A stretch of 64,000 nt of DNA from Ophiostoma sp. CBS 140.51 (taxonomy: Eukaryota > Ascomycota > Sordariomycetes > Ophiostomatales > Ophiostomataceae): NCBI GenBank assembly GCA_029298735.1, contig JANSLP010000029.1, forward strand, positions 1 through 64,000, given 5' to 3'. Under the pieces are notes generated by a model. That model was not told the DNA's origin, did not search any database, and saw only the letters and a program-made list of their open reading frames with translations. The position numbers and the translations under genes were made by a program. The stretch's first letter is position 1, and every line of letters begins with the position of its first letter. Shown in pieces: positions 58,477-64,000 of this stretch.

Positions 58477-61095
58477 ATGGCGGCTGCTCAGGGTGCACTC
58501 GGGCAAGGCTACCGCCTCGGCCCCCGGGTCCCCTCGGGCGTGAACAGCATTGCAGAACGGGCTACACGAGTCGCCGGACGCGACGTTCCTAGCAAGATCA
58601 TTGCCCGTGCCAGCTCGTCGGCAACATGCGATAAGGACGGCGGCAACCTTTGCGAAAAGCCCGAAGGCAGCGGCTCCTTGACGCTTCCCATTGTTCTTGG
58701 TGTTGTGTAAGTTTTGGCCGACACTATCCACACCGGAAGGTCGAGTTTTGTTTACTAACACGTGAGATGTAGAATTCCCCTCGTGGCAATTGCCTGTGTT
58801 CTGCTCTATCTTCATCGGAGAAACGTCCAGCGTCTTCGCAAGGAGGACACCTCGGATCCCCACAAGTCACTGGATTTCGGTATGGCCATGGACGCCACCA
58901 AGAATACCAACAAGTCGAAGCGTAAGAGCTCGTTCTTCGGCGGCGAGAAGGACATGTTCCACCCCAAGTCGCGCCAGCTCTCGATGGACATGAACCTGTC
59001 AAGCCCCTACCTCCTCCCGCCAGAGCTGCAACAGTCGCGTGAGTCTCTGCACTCACTGGCCCGCACGCTCCACCAGAACGAGGACCCCTACCGCCCTGTT
59101 ACCCAATATGCTGGCAGCGATGTTGCATCTATGCGTTCATTCTCGAAGGACGCCCGCGACGGTGCTTCGATTCGCACTGGTGCTACCAGCGCCTTTGACG
59201 AGAGAGGTACTTCCCGTTCTACCAGCGCTGCTGGTTCCCGCATGGCCCCCCCACGACCCAGCCGCCTGTCTGCCGGCCCGAACTCCCCTCGCACCAGATC
59301 GCCCATGCCCTCGCCCTACAACGAGAACAGCGAAAACGCGTCAGAACCCGTGCAGATGCCCTCACCACCACCGCCTGCCGCTGGTGGCGCCGCCGGTTTC
59401 AACTTTGAGCCTGCTTTCCCTGCTGCTGAGATGGCTGCTGAGACGTACCCTGTTGAGGCCGATGGCAGCAATGTCCCGACTGTTGCTGAGCTCCAGGCTC
59501 CTGAGCCTGCCGTTACCAAGATCTCCCGCAAGGGCCTGCCCGTGTCTCCCCGGCCGCAGGATCCTGCGGCGCCCGCTGCTGCCAACCCCCGCTTGACGAC
59601 TGGCACTGTCGACGAGCCTTTCATCTACGACTCCCCGAACCGTGGCATGCGCCAGGACTCTTCCACATACAACGACTTTGACCTGAGATTAGACGCGCCC
59701 AAGGACAACAGAGACTCGAACGGTGAGCCGCTATCGTCATCTCTGCCGAAGCTGACGCTTGGCGGTCCGTTTGACGACGAGACCTTCTTGCCTGGCCAGG
59801 CAACAACTCATGACGAGCCGACGCTGCCGCACATTAACGCTCCCGAGGGCGGCGAGCACGGTCAGCCGGCCATAATTGAGCCTCACCAGTACGGTGAGCT
59901 CTTCCCCGATGAGCCTGGCCAAGAGGATGACGAAGGCCGTGGTCGCGCACTGCACAGACGCCAGTCGTCCGAGTACCCCCAGGACAGCACTGTCCGCCAG
60001 TCCGCTCTTGGTCTGCCGCAGATGGACACCCGCCGGTTGTCGGTTGGCTTCCGCCCTCTGCCCCCAGATGAGCTGATTGAGTCCGAGGATCCCGAGACAC
60101 GTGCCAACCGCATTCGCTCCTTCTACAAGGAGTACTTTGATGACTCAAAGCCTGACATGGCCGAGTACAACCAGCACTACCCGCCGCAGGGCGTCCCCGC
60201 TGAATATCGTGGCCAGGGCGGCAACGACCCCCATTACAACAACGCTGCCGGCGGTGCTCAGTACTACGAGGACTACGACCAGTCGTACAACATGGGCGGT
60301 GATGCTGCCTACTTTGACCCTCAGTCCAACGCTTTCGTTATGCCCTACGCCCAGCCTGTTTCGAGACGTGCTATGACACCGCCTCCTTCGGGCTCGCGCT
60401 TCCCTGGCGGCCGTCCTCGCGGTGGCCCTGGCCGTCCGTTCCACGGCTCCATGGGTGGTATGGGCCCCGGCGGTCCTGGCATGATGGGTGGCTCGCGCCC
60501 CGGTTCGTCCATGTCTAGCCAGTGGGGTCCCCGTCCTGGCTCGTCTCTGTCGAGCCGCCAGATGCCCGGTGGTCGCTCGGCGTCCAACATGTCTGGCCGC
60601 TACAACAACGGTCCCCGCAAGCCGATGCCTCCCCCCGAAGACTTGATTACGCTGCCCACACCCCACAAACTCAAGGACGACTCGTTCTCGCTGATGGGTG
60701 CCATTGACTTTGCGCCTCCGCCGACCTTCAAGGACCAAACCAGCGGTCGTTCCCAGAGCCCGCTCGGCGAGCGCAAGCCGTACCACATGAACGTGCCTGT
60801 CGCGTCGCCCCTGGTGTCCTCGTTTGACGAGATGGCTGCCCTGCCCAGCCCTCACTTGCTCCGCAAATCTAGCACATTTACGGGCCTGGACTTTGCGCCG
60901 CCGCGCAAGTTCAAGGATGCAGACACGATGAGCGACGCCGGCAGTATCCGCAGTAACCGCAGCGGTATCTCGGCCATGAACCAGGCCGCCATCCGCAGCG
61001 GTGCCGGCCGTGTGAGTCGCCTGCCCGGTGACCAGGTCTTTACCCAGGCTGCTCTGGCCGACCAGCTCAAGCCTACTTGGGGCTTCCGGCCATGA
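58477..61095 (+). CDS. SKG6-like single-span membrane protein with disordered cytoplasmic tail
   Basis: Predicted 850-aa protein from two exons, 58477-58706 and 58773-61095 (intron GTAAGT...GATGTAG). A short N-terminal part includes the cysteine pair ATCDKDGGNLCEKP. A membrane helix follows at about residues 69-92 (LTLPIVLGVVIPLVAIACVL, with the intron inside it), then a basic stop-transfer and the block RRNVQRLRKEDTSDPHKSLDFGM. That Cys-TM-basic-LDFG arrangement resembles the SKG6/Tos2 transmembrane domain of bud-site and polarity proteins. The remaining ~740 residues are Pro/Ser/Gly-rich and disordered, with repeated elements PPPTFKDQ, DFAPPRKFKD, LPTPHKLKDD and LPSPHLLRKS near the end. No signal peptide is evident. 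Family assignment is moderate and no molecular function is claimed. Confidence 0.82.
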
Positions 61096-62954
61096 GCATG
61101 ATCCTCCGGATTGCTCACGTCGCTCACACCTCGCTCACTCAACCCACACGTCGACCTTGCCACATTGCGCGACAGTAATCTCAATTGGCTAATGTCTCTT
61201 CATCATCTTTGTGTTCTTTTTCTTTGCATCATATGCCGGCGTTGGGAGGGACTGTCTTTTTATATTTAATCCTTCTTTGCTTCACAAAAGAAAGAAAGAA
61301 GGCCATGAACTCGATACAGCACTTTTACCATCTTGTTTGTTTTTTAACACTATTTCTTTTCTTTTCTACTCTCACGAGGACTAAATAAGGGCAGGCTTGA
61401 ATCTATTTTTTTCGGCTCATATCTTTTTTTCTCATTTTCTTAAACCGTTTCTTTCTTACTCTCATTTTTCACTACAATCTTTCTTGCGCTGCATAGCCTT
61501 ACCTATCCATCTTTGTTTATTACAGAAAATAAGAAATTGACAAAGATGACTATTTTTTTTGCAAGCTCTTTCGTTTTATACAAGATGACGGTAATGGAAG
61601 TAAGGCATCGATCAGATGTGGTTTGGCTGAACTCTGATGACCGTATCTGGTTTCATAGTTTAACCAGTACAACAACAACTGGCCATCCCCTCTCTTCCCT
61701 ACCCACGCATGACGGATATTACATATAGACGGGAGTGTTTTGGTTCTCTATTTTCATTTTTGTTGCGTTTATTATCTGGTCTCCTTGGTATCATTTAGCA
61801 ATCTCTCTCTAGCCTCACAAGTACATACAATCAGTCTGCTATCCTTTTTTATTTTTTATATATAATAATATACTCTGTGTCTCGTGTCAAAATGGGCACT
61901 CCCGAGGTTTCGTGTCCACCAGTACTCAAGCGAACAGGATTAAAGCGAATCAAAGACCGTACTCGTCTGGTATCAACCGAAATGTGTGGCCGCCATCAAA
62001 GCAATAGTGCCATGTCTGATCACAGTGATCATAGATTCCCACCACCTTTTGCTGGGAGAGGCTGTCAGCCGTGGTGGAATCTCCGTGACTAGCTACTTCG
62101 CTTCAACTTAGCAGCTTGGCAAATGGTGAAATATGTCTACGTAAATGGCTGCTATTGATGTGGGAAAGAACTGCGAGCACAACATGGGCTATTCTTGGCC
62201 TGATGTGGCTTTGCTCCGATGCGGCTGTAGTACTATTGGACTGCAAGCCACCAGATGAGGAAAGCTCTCAGCACAAAGACAAATAACGGCCAACAGCTGT
62301 TGCTGGCCCCGCACAACGTCCTGATAATTCTCCCTTTCTTCCTGTGTTTGCTTATGGCAACTTGCAATATTGAAAGTAGCTAAGCCGGAAGTGCTTCCTG
62401 CCGTGGAGTTGCGATGCCTCCAGTTGATCACTAGTCAGCACGCACCGAGCGCACCCATCACGCGCACAATTGGACGAGGCTGGCGGCCAGACAGCTTCTC
62501 TCACAGCTCTCGTCCTTACTTTTGTGTCGCCGCGCGAAACGTTGCAAACGAGGCTCAGCCCGCTGTTGATCTTTTCTGGATAGTGAAGATCACGTTATTC
62601 GCCGCTCGTCAAGACTGCATCTCTGCATCTGCCAGTATTGGTCACTGCATGAACGTGATTTGTCCAATGGGTACGCCGCTGAGCCTCTCCTGCCAAAAAT
62701 GGGTACTCCCTCACTCACTCTCTGAGTCTATTTGCCAGGTATTACACTGTAGCCAACTGAGCATGCATATTGATACTGCAGTTTGCTTGTACAACCTGTC
62801 AGCGCTATGCCGGATTCACGTCTGGGCACCTCATCATGTTGTTCTCTTCTTTAGTTATTTCCCTGCTTGCTCTTCGTCTTGTCATCTCGAGATCGGCATC
62901 GGACTCAAATCGTGCGAGCTTGCCAACACTTGGATCTTACACACATAAAGTGGT

Positions 62955-62970
62955 CCGGGGTGTACCCCGG
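62955..62970. repeat. Short perfect hairpin
   Basis: CCGGGG, a TGTA loop, then CCCCGG form a 6-bp GC-only stem. It is followed by several TCCCGT/CCCGT words, so the local composition is unusual. No terminator or other function is claimed in this eukaryotic context. Confidence 0.6.
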
Positions 62971-63751
62971 AGGACTCCCGTTTTCCCGTTTCCCGTGAGG
63001 TCCCGTGAGCCCGTGTTTGTTGGTTTGCATTTCTGTGTTTTAACGTTGCTTCCGGCGCCTTTGGTGTTCCTTGATCACTCGCTCGCCATGACCTTTGTCC
63101 TGGCCCTATTTACTTGACTTGGACAACCGGATCTCGCAAGCTGCCTCTTTTTTAATGGCTTTTTTTCGCCTCTGCCTCAATGGGCTCAGTGGCTACTGAC
63201 ACTGCCACTGCCAACTCTGTCTGTCTCCGCCAAACTTAATCGGAAGTATTTTTTCTTCGACGCCGATCTGGTCACGTCTAGCCATCGGCCGTTCTTTTCG
63301 ATTTTCTTTATGAGGGTATCTATGAAGGCAACAGATAAAAAGAGGGAGGGACCCTGTTTTGCCTCCCGAGGGTGCACCCTCCCCCAGTTCTGACGTGCGT
63401 CAGACGTTCTTTTCCGACGGGCTTGGCCTTCGTTCTTTTCGTGTTCCTTTCTTGCCGCACTGGACGTCATCAGCAGGGGCAATTGCCCTGTCGAACCTGT
63501 ATTACAGAATGCTGTTCCACTTCTTCCAGGGCCCCTTCCTGGTCCGTCGATGCCGCCCAAAATTATGTGTTCCTCATTCCATGATTTTTCTACAATTTCT
63601 GAAGCGTACTTCCACCTGCAAAACATCGCCGCTCAGGAGCCAAACGGAGGGACCAGAAAGTATGTTAAATAAAAAAAAATACAAAATAAAAAAGAGACCG
63701 CATGAAGCAAACTGGGCTGCGCTAAACAGGCGCCGGAGCCCAGTTGTTGAC

Positions 63752-63778
63752 TAGAAAGTTAGAAAGTTAAGAAAGTTG
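63752..63778 (+). repeat. AGAAAGTTA tandem repeat
   Basis: Three imperfect 9-bp copies (TAGAAAGTT, AGAAAGTTA, AGAAAGTTG) in non-coding DNA near the right edge. Confidence 0.7.
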
Positions 63779-64000
63779 ACCTAAGTTGCCCCCCAAATTT
63801 GACCAGGCTCGACTACCTGGACCGGTCCTAACACGGCAGTTTATGATATTGGTTTCGTACCTCCAAGTATCTCACCACCTGTTTGGCGGCTGTTTTCGGC
63901 CTCAGTATACTTTGTCTACATACTCTACTCGATCTGACAACTTGGAGGCCTTTTTGGGTTGTTGTCAGTCGGGATCCTGTATTCCGATTTTTCTAGTGTG

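Larger units (their letters stand above)
61096..64000. other. Right-edge non-coding stretch
   Basis: After the 3' flank of the SKG6-like gene (T-rich to about 61870), no gene is recognisable to the window end. Open frames up to 192 codons (62370-62948) have no motif. Small elements are a palindrome TGATCACAGTGATCA near 62017, a hairpin at 62955-62970, repeated CCCGT words at 62977-63014 and an AGAAAGTTA tandem near 63752. Confidence 0.55.

Noticed and set aside
62016..62090. Palindrome and inverted GATTCCCACCAC/GTGGTGGAATC, considered as an RNA gene
   Set aside because: The stem is imperfect and the segment has no tRNA box A/B pattern or other known RNA signature.

Overview
This window is nuclear DNA of a filamentous ascomycete, most likely a sordariomycete. 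The genes carry many short spliceosomal introns (about 43 modelled, mostly 50-100 nt). Filamentous-fungal families are present (DUF2293, DUF2408/UPF0662, EthD-domain, Ecm33-type GPI wall protein, SKG6-like membrane protein). Coding regions are GC-rich and the intergenic DNA is long and AT/pyrimidine-rich. An Ophiostomatales-like fungus is only a guess. No tRNA, rRNA, CRISPR, intact transposon or secondary-metabolite cluster was recognised. Eighteen protein genes are supported. All are single-copy housekeeping or conserved fungal genes.

Left third (1-21 kb): Nem1-type nuclear-envelope phosphatase (-), EthD-domain protein (-), VAP/Scs2 ER contact-site protein (-), UBXN1-like UBA/zinc-finger/UBX cofactor (+), ribosomal stalk protein P1 (-), DUF2408 protein (+), YCII-domain protein with an optional mitochondrial leader (-), cytochrome bc1 subunit 7 (+), and Mnn9-type mannan polymerase subunit (-). 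Middle (21-43 kb): AlkA/Mag1-type 3-methyladenine DNA glycosylase (+), a 7.7-kb stretch without a recognisable gene, Ecm33-like GPI protein (+), SPF45-like splicing factor (-), Pcs60/oxalyl-CoA synthetase with a peroxisomal AKL terminus (+), and 6-phosphofructo-2-kinase whose bisphosphatase half lacks its catalytic histidine (-). Right third (43-64 kb): Tom40 (+), a large DUF2293 protein (-), DHX35-like DEAH helicase with a GC-AG intron (+), a 4.9-kb gene-free stretch holding a strong inverted repeat, a SKG6-like single-span membrane protein (+), and a gene-free right end.

The genes do not form one pathway. Strands alternate, giving seven head-to-head pairs that share 0.9-3.2 kb of upstream DNA. 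Several products serve mitochondria (Tom40, Qcr7, and possibly the long forms of the YCII protein and the glycosylase). Others serve the ER/Golgi and cell wall (Nem1, Scs2, Mnn9, Ecm33).

The observations most worth a second look are: the dead bisphosphatase site; the GC-AG intron inside a helicase motif; the ~64-bp near-perfect inverted repeat at 55.1-55.4 kb; paired in-frame starts that would add acid-free leaders to two proteins; very small exons splitting the nucleotide-binding loops of two enzymes; and the two long gene-free regions.
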